Under the pieces are notes generated by a model. The model was not told where the DNA came from. It saw nothing but the letters and a program-made list of their open reading frames with translations, and did no database searches. Both the position numbers and the translations under genes were made by a program. Below, in pieces: positions 6,402 through 12,020 of a stretch of DNA of 12,020 nt. This stretch comes from DASYML01 sp036399835. GTDB taxonomy: Bacteria > Acidobacteriota > Blastocatellia > Pyrinomonadales > Pyrinomonadaceae. The stretch is from positions 1 to 12,020 of the forward strand of contig DASWMI010000027.1 in assembly GCA_036399835.1 (NCBI GenBank), in the 5' to 3' direction. Each line of letters opens with the position of its first letter. The first letter of the stretch is position 1.

Positions 6402-7043
6402 TTACTTCATCGCCGCCGAGACGACTTCCATCGCTTCATTGTCTGTCGGCGAAACCTGGTCCAGCTCTTCGTCTCCTTCGAGGCGGCGCATACGCCGGAC
6501 AGTGCCGTCGGATTCAAAGATATAGGCCGAGGGCGATTCCCGCATGATGATGTCCTGCAGGCGCATCAGCCCGTAGAGCAGGGCTTCGGGGCGCGGCGGG
6601 CAGCCAGGGATATAGACATCAACAGGGATGGTCCGGTCCACGCCCTGCATCGTCGAATAAGAGTCGAAGGGGCCGCCCGTCGAAGCGCAAGCGCCCATCG
6701 CGATGGTCCATTTCGGCTCGGGCATCTGGTCGTAAACGCGCCGCACCACCGGACCCATCTTGAGCGTCACGGTGCCCGCCACGATAATCAGGTCACTCTG
6801 CCGTGGGCTTGGACGAAAGACGCCAGCGCCGAAGCGGTCTATGTCAAAGCGGCTCGCGCCGCACGCGATCATCTCGATGGCGCAGCAGGCTAGACCGAAG
6901 GTCATAGGCCAGAGCGCAGACTTGCGTGCCCAGTTGACCACGGGCGCGCCCATCTCCACGGCACGCGCGCCGACATGCTTGCGCACGGCGTTGACCATCG
7001 AATCCACGGTCGTCAGGACAAATCCTTCTTGATGTTCAGCCAT
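6402..7043 (-). CDS. nuoB: NADH-quinone oxidoreductase subunit B (NuoB, cluster N2 subunit)
   Basis: NuoB carries the [4Fe-4S] cluster N2, the last electron carrier before quinone in complex I. All four cluster ligands are visible: the tandem pair Cys53-Cys54 (in TFGLACCAIEMIA), Cys119 (in GACASTGG) and Cys148 (in IPGCPPRPEALL). The loop RFGAGVFRPSPRQSDLIIVAG (about 70-90) is also typical. At 213 residues it has the normal core plus a charged C-terminal tail of about 40 residues, which varies in the family. The ATG at 7043 has no Shine-Dalgarno because a heptamer repeat runs almost up to it; translation may depend on coupling or on another initiation signal. It follows nuoA after a 73-bp gap and is followed by a hairpin and the convergent prfA, so nuoC does not come next as it usually does. 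Confidence 0.97.
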   Translation of the reverse strand: MAEHQEGFVLTTVDSMVNAVRKHVGARAVEMGAPVVNWARKSALWPMTFGLACCAIEMIACGASRFDIDRFGAGVFRPSPRQSDLIIVAGTVTLKMGPVVRRVYDQMPEPKWTIAMGACASTGGPFDSYSTMQGVDRTIPVDVYIPGCPPRPEALLYGLMRLQDIIMRESPSAYIFESDGTVRRMRRLEGDEELDQVSPTDNEAMEVVSAAMK

Positions 7044-7048
7044 AAGCG

Positions 7049-7112
7049 GTTTTCAGTTTTCGGTTTTCAGTTTTCAGTTCTTAGAATCAGCCGTTAGCTG
7101 AAAACTCAAAAC
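7049..7112. repeat. GTTTTCA heptamer repeats and hairpin between nuoA and nuoB
   Basis: Four tandem copies of the heptamer GTTTTCR lie at 7049-7076. The last two copies (7063-7077) form an inverted repeat with 7098-7112, pairing 14 of 15 positions around a 20-nt loop. The tract fills nearly the whole gap between the nuoA stop and the nuoB start and takes the place where a ribosome binding site would be. Confidence 0.6.
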
Positions 7113-7116
7113 TATC

Positions 7117-7542
7117 TCAAGCCCATTCGAGCGCGCCTTTGCGCCAGGCGTAGTAGTAGCCGACGATGAGTATGCCTATGAAGACGAACATTTCCAGCAG
7201 CGCAAACTTGGTGAAAGAGAAATCGTCGCCCATAAAGATGATAGCCCAGGGAAGCAGGAAGATGGTTTCGACATCGAAGATCAGAAAGAGCATGGCGACG
7301 ATGTAGTAGCGGACGGTAAAGCGGTCGTGCGCTTCTGTGGTCGGGTCAATGCCGCACTCGTAGGGCCGCATCTTGGACTTCTGATATTTGTAAGGCCGCA
7401 GGAAACGACCGAGGATAATCGGCATCACCGGAAAGACGACCGCGAAGACAAAGAAGATCATCACGGGCCAGTAAGCCGTAATCGGCCCGCCAACGCGGGT
7501 CATGGTTTCAGCATTTGCCTGCCAGAAAACTGCGCTCAGCAT
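7117..7542 (-). CDS. nuoA: NADH-quinone oxidoreductase subunit A (NuoA)
   Basis: NuoA is a small membrane subunit at the joint of the two complex I arms, next to the quinone channel. The 141-residue protein has three hydrophobic helices (about 22-46, 77-101 and 110-133). It has the signature loop MRPYECGIDP (58-67) after the first helix, whose Cys63 is the conserved loop cysteine, and the FDVE motif (89-92) in the second helix. Length is normal. The ATG at 7542 is preceded by GAGAGAG, a moderate ribosome site; Met14 is a possible later start, but the upstream start keeps better spacing to the promoter. A strong promoter candidate lies 77-105 bp upstream. It is probably transcribed with nuoB. 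Confidence 0.95.
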   Translation of the reverse strand: MLSAVFWQANAETMTRVGGPITAYWPVMIFFVFAVVFPVMPIILGRFLRPYKYQKSKMRPYECGIDPTTEAHDRFTVRYYIVAMLFLIFDVETIFLLPWAIIFMGDDFSFTKFALLEMFVFIGILIVGYYYAWRKGALEWA

Positions 7543-7618
7543 CTTGGTCTCTCTCGAATTAAGCGTTCAAGTAGTGCGCCCAAGGAAACAGCGCGCTTTG
7601 ATGTGGTCTGAAAAAAAA

Positions 7619-7647
7619 ATATTATGCGCCGCGCGCCGGGTTGTCAA
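7619..7647 (-). promoter_or_regulatory. Candidate sigma70-type promoter for nuoAB
   Basis: On the minus strand a perfect TTGACA (7647-7642) is followed after exactly 17 bp by TAATAT (7624-7619), a fair -10. A run of nine T follows directly (7619-7611), at or just before the expected start site. The leader to the nuoA ATG would be about 70 nt. Confidence 0.5.
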
Positions 7648-7655
7648 ACCTTTCT

Positions 7656-7702
7656 TTGGCGGGCCGCAGGTTTCAAGCCTGCGTGTGCGGCTCGCCCGCC
7701 AA
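7656..7702. repeat. Nested palindrome across the 3' end of the mogA-type gene
   Basis: Outer arms TTGGCGGGC (7656-7664) and GCCCGCCAA (7694-7702) are a perfect 9-bp inverted repeat. Inside, CGCAGG (7665-7670) and CCTGCG (7678-7683) form a second stem around a 7-nt loop. The element covers the last ten codons and stop of the upstream gene. No T-run follows directly, so it is not a classic terminator; it looks more like a dispersed palindromic repeat. Confidence 0.5.
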
Positions 7703-8167
7703 GAGCGCGAGGGCGTGCGGCAAGACATCTTTGATGACGGCGAAGCTCTGGCGAACACCTGCGGGCGAGCCTGGCAGGTTGATGATGAGAGCGCCTGAGC
7801 TTATCCCGCAAACGCCGCGTGAGAGCATCGCCAGCGGCGTCTCTGTGAGCGTCTCCAGACGCATCGCTTCGGAGAGGCCGGGCGCTTCCCTTTCGATGAC
7901 GGCGCGCGTCGCCTCGGGCGTGTTATCTCTCGGCGCGAACCCTGTCCCGCCGGTCGTCAGAATCAGATTGACATCAGGACGGCGTGCGTAAGCGCGCAAT
8001 TTTTTGACGAGAGGCTCTGCGTCGTCCGAGAGAATTTCGGTCGCCAGAATTTTTGCGTCCATCTCTTTCAATAACTCAACCAGGAGCGGACCGGATGTGT
8101 CCTCCTGCTCGCCGCGCGCGCAGCGGTCGCTGACGGTGATGACTACGGCGTATATCTTGAAAGCCAC
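7673..8167 (-). CDS. mog: Molybdopterin adenylyltransferase (MogA/MoaB family)
   Basis: Members activate molybdopterin by adenylation before molybdenum is inserted to make molybdenum cofactor, in the cytoplasm. The 164-residue protein has AVVITVSDRCARGE (7-20), a LSDD segment whose Asp48-Asp49 sits at a family substrate-site position, LILTTGGTGFAPRDNTPEAT (68-87) with the nucleotide-binding TTGGTG loop, and LPGSPAGVRQSF (131-142). MogA and MoaB share all these, so the label cannot be split further; the length is nearer to MoaB. The GTG start at 8167 is supported by a very good GGGAGGAG just upstream, one of the best ribosome sites in the window. No other molybdenum cofactor genes lie nearby. 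The last residues (PHTQA) are encoded by a palindromic repeat and are probably not part of the fold. Confidence 0.9.
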   Translation of the reverse strand: MAFKIYAVVITVSDRCARGEQEDTSGPLLVELLKEMDAKILATEILSDDAEPLVKKLRAYARRPDVNLILTTGGTGFAPRDNTPEATRAVIEREAPGLSEAMRLETLTETPLAMLSRGVCGISSGALIINLPGSPAGVRQSFAVIKDVLPHALALLAGEPHTQA

Positions 8168-8231
8168 TTCTCCTCCCGCGCGAGCCTGTCATTAAGTCAA
8201 GATTCTTTCCCTTCATCCTAACAACGCTGAA

Positions 8232-8275
8232 GGGCAAAAGGAAACCGCCGCGCGCTTCGGAGAAGCACGCGGCGG
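8232..8275 (-). terminator. Intrinsic terminator after the Asn-rich lipoprotein gene
   Basis: Arms CCGCCGCGCGCTTC (8245-8258) and GAAGCACGCGGCGG (8262-8275) form a 14-position stem with one mismatch and a 3-nt loop. On the minus strand the stem runs straight into TTTCCTTTT. It lies 80 bp after the lipoprotein stop codon and separates that unit from the mogA-type gene. This is the clearest terminator in the window. Confidence 0.8.
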
Positions 8276-8354
8276 TCTCACTTCTGTTTATCTCTACAGT
8301 AACCCTGACGGGCCACCCTTTCACTAAAAGCGAGAATGCACAACAGACGCGTCT

Positions 8355-8684
8355 TTAAGGCTTGTGGTTGGCATTCTTATTGTCACCGTGGTTGCTGTTA
8401 GTGCTAGAGACGCCAGCGGTGTTCTTGTTGCCGTTATCATTGGTCAAGACACCTGTGTTCGATGAAACAGTGTTGCCGTTGGTATTGGCCGGCATGTTCT
8501 TGGAATCAACCACGCCGTCTCTGGCCGGGCTGCCGCTCGTGGTCGCGCCGTTAGTGTTCGCGTTGTTAACGTTCGTGCGCGCCGCGTTGTTGTTGTTGGA
8601 GTTGCTATTCGCATTATCTCCGGCGCAACCTGCCAGGATAGCCGTGATCGAAAGCGCCAACAAAAGAGCTATAGTTCGCCGCAT
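8355..8684 (-). CDS. Short Asn-rich lipoprotein
   Basis: The 109-residue product starts with a textbook lipoprotein signal: MRR, a hydrophobic stretch TIALLLALSITAIL, then the lipobox LAGC with Cys20 as the lipidation site. The mature part of 90 residues holds 26 Asn plus many Thr, Ser and Gly, with one run of four Asn (30-33), and it lacks a recognisable domain. It is probably a disordered envelope-anchored chain. The ATG at 8684 has a clear GGGAGGA 6-7 nt upstream. It lies 75 bp after the glycine-rich stress-type gene on the same strand, so the two may be co-transcribed; a strong terminator follows. Similar Asn-rich lipoproteins are, to my knowledge, common in Blastocatellia-type Acidobacteriota, but function is unknown. 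No catalytic or binding motif is visible. Confidence 0.85.
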   Translation of the reverse strand: MRRTIALLLALSITAILAGCAGDNANSNSNNNNAARTNVNNANTNGATTSGSPARDGVVDSKNMPANTNGNTVSSNTGVLTNDNGNKNTAGVSSTNSNHGDNKNANHKP

Positions 8685-8722
8685 TCATTCCTCCCGTAGT
8701 GGTCCACTTGGTTTGAGCCTCC

Positions 8723-8748
8723 GGTTCAAAGCAACCTGGGTTGAACCC
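8723..8748. repeat. Small inverted repeat between stress-type gene and lipoprotein gene
   Basis: GGTTCAA (8723-8729) pairs with TTGAACC (8741-8747), and the right part alone is the palindrome GGGTTGAACCC (8738-8748). It could slow or protect the transcript between the two genes. There is no T-run, and it is not part of a tRNA. Confidence 0.35.
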
Positions 8749-8759
8749 GCGAGTGCATT

Positions 8760-9314
8760 TTAGCGATACACATGCTCGCCCCGGTTGTTCCGCCAGTCCT
8801 CTTCAAAATAGCTGGCATCGTCATCCGAACGAGCATTAACGCCCATCAGGATGCCGCCCTCTTTGACGCCCTTCTCATATTCTCTGGCCCTCTCTTCGGG
8901 AATCCCTGAGCCGACCAGCCCGCCGATCAGGCCTCCGGTCAAGCCACCGGTGCCCGCGCCCGCCAGTCCAGCCGCGAGGGGTCCGGCGATAAGCAGGCCG
9001 AGACCCGGAAGCGCAAGTGTAGTTCCGATGGCTGCGATGGCCGCCAGCGTTCCGCCGACGCCTGCGCCGATGGCCGCGCCCTTGCCCGCGCCCTCCCAGG
9101 CTTTGGTCCCGAGGTCGCCCGTATCCTTGTCACTATCCTTATCGTCTGCGAAATACTTGTTGCGTGTCTCGTCGGACATCATCAAGCTCACATCATCATT
9201 TTTATAGCCGCGACTGTTAAGCGAACTGTAAGCGCGCTCGGCGCTTTCCCTGTCTCTAAAGAGACCAGTCACCATCCGCGAGCGTCCCTCTGAAGTACCT
9301 GTTGTGTCTGCCAT
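8760..9314 (-). CDS. General stress protein-like protein with glycine-rich membrane segment
   Basis: The 184-residue protein has three parts. Residues 13-47 (VTGLFRDRESAERAYSSL, then RGYKNDDVSLMM) resemble the small alpha/beta domain of the YflT/general stress protein 17M type, in which a protein flags its own paired helices. An acidic linker follows (56-66, DDKDSDKDTGD). Residues 76-137 are a Gly/Ala-rich hydrophobic stretch with repeated GxxxG spacing, as in glycine-zipper membrane proteins. The end (IPEERAREYEKGVKEGGILMGVNA) again resembles the flanks of that family. No enzyme motif is seen, so a role in envelope or stress response is inferred only from likeness. The ATG at 9314 has GGAGGA 7 nt upstream. 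It is followed at 75 bp by the Asn-rich lipoprotein gene. Confidence 0.7.
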   Translation of the reverse strand: MADTTGTSEGRSRMVTGLFRDRESAERAYSSLNSRGYKNDDVSLMMSDETRNKYFADDKDSDKDTGDLGTKAWEGAGKGAAIGAGVGGTLAAIAAIGTTLALPGLGLLIAGPLAAGLAGAGTGGLTGGLIGGLVGSGIPEERAREYEKGVKEGGILMGVNARSDDDASYFEEDWRNNRGEHVYR

Positions 9315-9614
9315 AATTCATCCTCCATGTTCTAAGTTAAGAATGTTGAGAGCCGTTTAAGCCCTGCCGCGCGCCCGACATGCTTCGGATGTCTCTGCGA
9401 CCGCGCACGAGCTTTCACCCCTCATGTGTACGCTTTTCATATCCAATTCGAGCGTTTGAAAGGTTAGTTGCAAAAGGCTTGCCACAGCCTTCAAATGGCA
9501 GAAATTTCCCGCGCGGAGCTTGAGACATGTTGGTCCGGCGTCGCTCCGTGGAGAGTCTTTGATGATTCCGGTTTGTTGTTTAGAAGCTGTCCGTCGCTCA
9601 CAGCAGAGCTGCCT
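9315..9614. other. Gap between carB and the stress-type gene
   Basis: This 300-bp gap holds no gene I can support. It must include the end signal of carB and the promoter of the stress-type gene, both on the minus strand. A short hairpin AAGGCT/AGCCTT (9474-9479/9486-9491) followed on the minus strand by TTTTG is a weak terminator candidate for carB, about 125 bp after its stop codon. No convincing -35/-10 pair was found. Confidence 0.3.
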
Positions 9615-12020
9615 TTACTCGACTGAATTGGCTACGGCGTGGAGTTCCTGTAAGGAATAGACCTTGAGCTTGCCGTCGCGCTCGCGTGCGCTGATGGCTT
9701 CGACCATCGCCTGCGCGCCCGTCGTCGTCGTCACGCAGGGGACGTTGTACTGCAAGGCCGCGCGGCGTATGGCCTGCTCGTCGAAGTGTGAGGCGCGGCC
9801 TAAAGGAGTGTTGATAATCAGGTCGATCTCGCCGCGCTTGATAAAGTCAACGACATTCGGGCGTCCCTCGTTGACCTTAAAGACGGATTCGACATCGAGG
9901 CCGACTTCGCGCAGGCGCGAGGCCGTGCCGACCGTCGCGACGATCTTAAAGCCCAGGTTCGAGAGCCTGCGCGCCAGGACGACAGACTGTCCCTTGTCAG
10001 CATCGTTGACGCTGATAAAGGCCGTCCCGCTCAAGGGTATTTCCAGCCCGGCTCCCATCATCGCTTTCCCGTAAGCCTCGCCGAAAGTCTCGCCGACGCC
10101 CATCACTTCGCCTGTCGAGTGCATCTCCGGTCCAAGCACAGGGTCAACGCCCGGAAACTTGACGAAAGGAAAGACAGGCGACTTGACGTAGAAGCGCTGT
10201 CCGACGTTCAAATCTTGAGGCAGGCCAAAACTCTTTAGCTCGCGGCCAGCCATCACGAGCGCGGCGATGCGCGCCAGCGGCACACCCGTCGCCTTCGAGA
10301 CAAAGGGCACTGTACGCGAGGCGCGCGGGTTGACTTCGAGCACGTAGACGCGATGGTCCTTAATCGCAAACTGTATGTTCATGAGGCCGCTGACGCGGAG
10401 CGCGCGTGCGAGCCTGCGCGCGTAATGGCGCATCGTCTCAAGATGCTCGGCATCAATCCGCACGGCTGGCAGGACGCAGGATGAATCGCCCGAATGGATG
10501 CCAGCCTCTTCTATATGCTCCTGGATTCCGGCGACGATGCAGGTCTCCCGGTCGGCCAGCGCGTCCACATCAAACTCCGCCGCGCGCTCAAGGAATTTAT
10601 CGATCAGGACGGGGCGCTCCGGTGTGAAATCAACAGCCGTGCGGACGTATTCATCCAAACTCTCTTCATCGTAAACAATCGCCATCGCTCGCCCGCCAAG
10701 CACATAGCTGGGCCGGACCAGCACAGGATAACCAATCCTCGCGGCAATCTCTTTGGCCTCTTCGCCCGTTGTCGCCGTGCCGTTTTCAGGCTGCGGGATG
10801 CCGAGCTTGCTCAGCAGCGCGCCGAAACGCTTGCGGTCTTCGGCGAGGTCAATCGAATCTGGAGAAGTGCCTATGATGGGAACTCCGGCCTCGTGCAGCC
10901 GCAGCGCCAGATTAAGAGGGGTCTGCCCGCCAAACTGCACGATGACGCCGAAAGGCTTTTCCACGTCCACGATGTTCATCACGTCTTCAAACGTGAGCGG
11001 CTCGAAGTAGAGGCGGTCCGAGGTGTCGTAATCGGTCGAGACGGTTTCCGGGTTACAGTTGACCATGATCGTCTCGAATCCAGCCTCGCGCAGAGCGAAA
11101 GCGGCATGACAGCAGCAGTAGTCAAACTCTATGCCCTGCCCTATACGATTTGGACCAGAACCGAGAATCATAATCTTGCGTTTATCGGTCGGCGCGGATT
11201 CGTCCTCCGTTTCGTAGGTCGAATAGAGATAAGGCGTGAAGGATTCAAACTCCGCGCCGCAGGTGTCAACGCGCTTGAAGATGGGAACGACGCCGAGCCG
11301 TTTGCGATAGGCGCGCACTTCATCTTCGGTTCTCCCCGTGAGGTATGCTAGACGACGGTCCGAGAGGGCCGCTTCCTTAAATTCGCGCAGCAGCTCCGGC
11401 GAAATATCTTCAAGACGCTGCCCCTCGACCTTGCGCTGGATGAGCATCACGTCCTGAAGCTGTTCGAGGAACCAGGGGTCTATCCGCGAGAGGCGATAGA
11501 TTTCAGAGATGGGCCAGTTGTGTTGCAGCGCGTAGGTGATGTAAGAGAAGCGCTGCGAGTTTGGACGCGCCAGCTTTCTCTGCAACTCATCGTCGGGCAC
11601 ATCCTTGAGACGCAGCGGGCGGACGGCTTCGAGCGAGCGCAGGCCCTTAAAGAGAGCCTCTTTGAAAGTCCTGCCAATCGCCATCACTTCGCCGACAGAC
11701 TTCATCTGCGTCCCCAGAACGTCTTCGGCATCGCGGAATTTTTCAAAGTTCCACTTGGGAATCTTCGCCACCACGTAATCAATCGTCGGCTCGAAGCTGG
11801 CCGGAGTTTTTTTCGTGATGTCGTTCGGAATCTCGTCAAGCGTGTAGCCGACCGCGAGCTTGGCGGCAATCTTGGCAATCGGAAACCCCGTAGCCTTCGA
11901 CGCCAGAGCACTTGAGCGTGAGACGCGCGGGTTCATCTCTATAATGCGTATCTCGCCGTTGTCCGGGTTGACCGCAAACTGTATGTTAGAGCCGCCCGTC
12001 TCCACCCCGACCTTGCGTAT
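9615..12020 (-). CDS. carB: Carbamoyl-phosphate synthase large subunit, N-terminus cut by window edge
   Basis: CarB makes carbamoyl phosphate from bicarbonate, ammonia delivered by CarA, and two ATP, feeding pyrimidine and arginine synthesis. The frame is open to the window edge (801 residues here), so about 270 N-terminal residues lie outside; an internal GTG at 12005 is not the true start. Numbering from that GTG: VETGGSN and EMNPRVSRSSALASKATGFP end the carboxyphosphate domain; about 130-275 is the oligomerisation domain; KIMILGSGPNRIGQGIEFDY (277-296) opens the second ATP-grasp half; QFGGQTPLN, RPSYVLGGRAM (431-441) and EVNPRASRTVPFVSKATG (557-574) belong to it. The C-terminal regulatory (MGS-like) domain spans about 660-790, with GTASRLREVGL and the NTPLG loop. 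All expected blocks are intact and there is no frameshift. The carA partner is not in the window. Confidence 0.97.
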   Translation of the reverse strand: MRKVGVETGGSNIQFAVNPDNGEIRIIEMNPRVSRSSALASKATGFPIAKIAAKLAVGYTLDEIPNDITKKTPASFEPTIDYVVAKIPKWNFEKFRDAEDVLGTQMKSVGEVMAIGRTFKEALFKGLRSLEAVRPLRLKDVPDDELQRKLARPNSQRFSYITYALQHNWPISEIYRLSRIDPWFLEQLQDVMLIQRKVEGQRLEDISPELLREFKEAALSDRRLAYLTGRTEDEVRAYRKRLGVVPIFKRVDTCGAEFESFTPYLYSTYETEDESAPTDKRKIMILGSGPNRIGQGIEFDYCCCHAAFALREAGFETIMVNCNPETVSTDYDTSDRLYFEPLTFEDVMNIVDVEKPFGVIVQFGGQTPLNLALRLHEAGVPIIGTSPDSIDLAEDRKRFGALLSKLGIPQPENGTATTGEEAKEIAARIGYPVLVRPSYVLGGRAMAIVYDEESLDEYVRTAVDFTPERPVLIDKFLERAAEFDVDALADRETCIVAGIQEHIEEAGIHSGDSSCVLPAVRIDAEHLETMRHYARRLARALRVSGLMNIQFAIKDHRVYVLEVNPRASRTVPFVSKATGVPLARIAALVMAGRELKSFGLPQDLNVGQRFYVKSPVFPFVKFPGVDPVLGPEMHSTGEVMGVGETFGEAYGKAMMGAGLEIPLSGTAFISVNDADKGQSVVLARRLSNLGFKIVATVGTASRLREVGLDVESVFKVNEGRPNVVDFIKRGEIDLIINTPLGRASHFDEQAIRRAALQYNVPCVTTTTGAQAMVEAISARERDGKLKVYSLQELHAVANSVE

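Noticed and set aside
8168..8324. Upstream extension of the mogA-type gene region as a separate small gene
   Set aside because: The frame runs through the strong terminator at 8232-8275 and has no family likeness.
8723..8748. tRNA-like GGTTCAA sequence near 8723-8748
   Set aside because: It resembles a T-arm sequence, but the gap is only 75 bp and no acceptor, D-arm or anticodon stem can be formed.
10494..11351. A 285-codon open frame on the plus strand inside carB
   Set aside because: It is antisense to strongly conserved carB sequence and its composition is what the complement of carB codons would give; no family resemblance.

Overview
The window reads as a stretch of ordinary bacterial chromosome with moderately high GC. 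The most likely source is an Acidobacteriota of the Blastocatellia type. That is an inference from three things: an Asn-rich short lipoprotein, a NuoC with a long Ala/Pro-rich front end, and a rpmE-DUF1385-prfA cluster next to complex I genes. No 16S or other decisive marker is present. No phage, transposase, CRISPR array, tRNA or rRNA was found.

Layout, left to right. (1) 1-349, minus: the first 116 codons of a ureidoglycolate lyase (AllA)-like gene cut by the window edge. (2) 350-442: a compact palindromic, repeat-rich element. (3) 442-3125, minus: nuoC, an unrecognised 81-residue gene, and nuoD, for the peripheral arm of NADH:quinone oxidoreductase (complex I). (4) 3126-3511: a divergent control region with promoter candidates for both sides. 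(5) 3512-6261, plus: rpmE (ribosomal protein bL31), a DUF1385 membrane protein, and prfA (release factor 1). (6) 6281-6331: a long hairpin between the convergent prfA and nuoB genes. (7) 6402-7542, minus: nuoA and nuoB, with a well-formed promoter upstream of nuoA. (8) 7673-8167, minus: a MogA/MoaB-type molybdopterin adenylyltransferase. (9) 8355-9314, minus: a glycine-rich stress-type membrane protein followed by an Asn-rich lipoprotein, closed by a clear intrinsic terminator at 8232-8275. (10) 9615-12020, minus: the C-terminal three quarters of carB (carbamoyl-phosphate synthase large subunit).

The genes fall into unrelated housekeeping groups. NuoA anchors the peripheral arm to the membrane. 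NuoB carries the last Fe-S cluster (N2), and NuoC and NuoD form the rest of the quinone-reducing connecting module. These four subunits are normally encoded in an uninterrupted nuoABCD run. Here the run is split by about 3.3 kb holding a translation cluster on the opposite strand, and nuoD is followed by a purine-catabolism-type gene rather than nuoE.

The most notable features are the split nuo cluster, the unknown small gene inside nuoCD, the ~180-residue disordered NuoC extension, and a series of different short-period repeats or palindromes in the gaps of the nuo region. I did not find convincing evidence of a new defence or mobile system.
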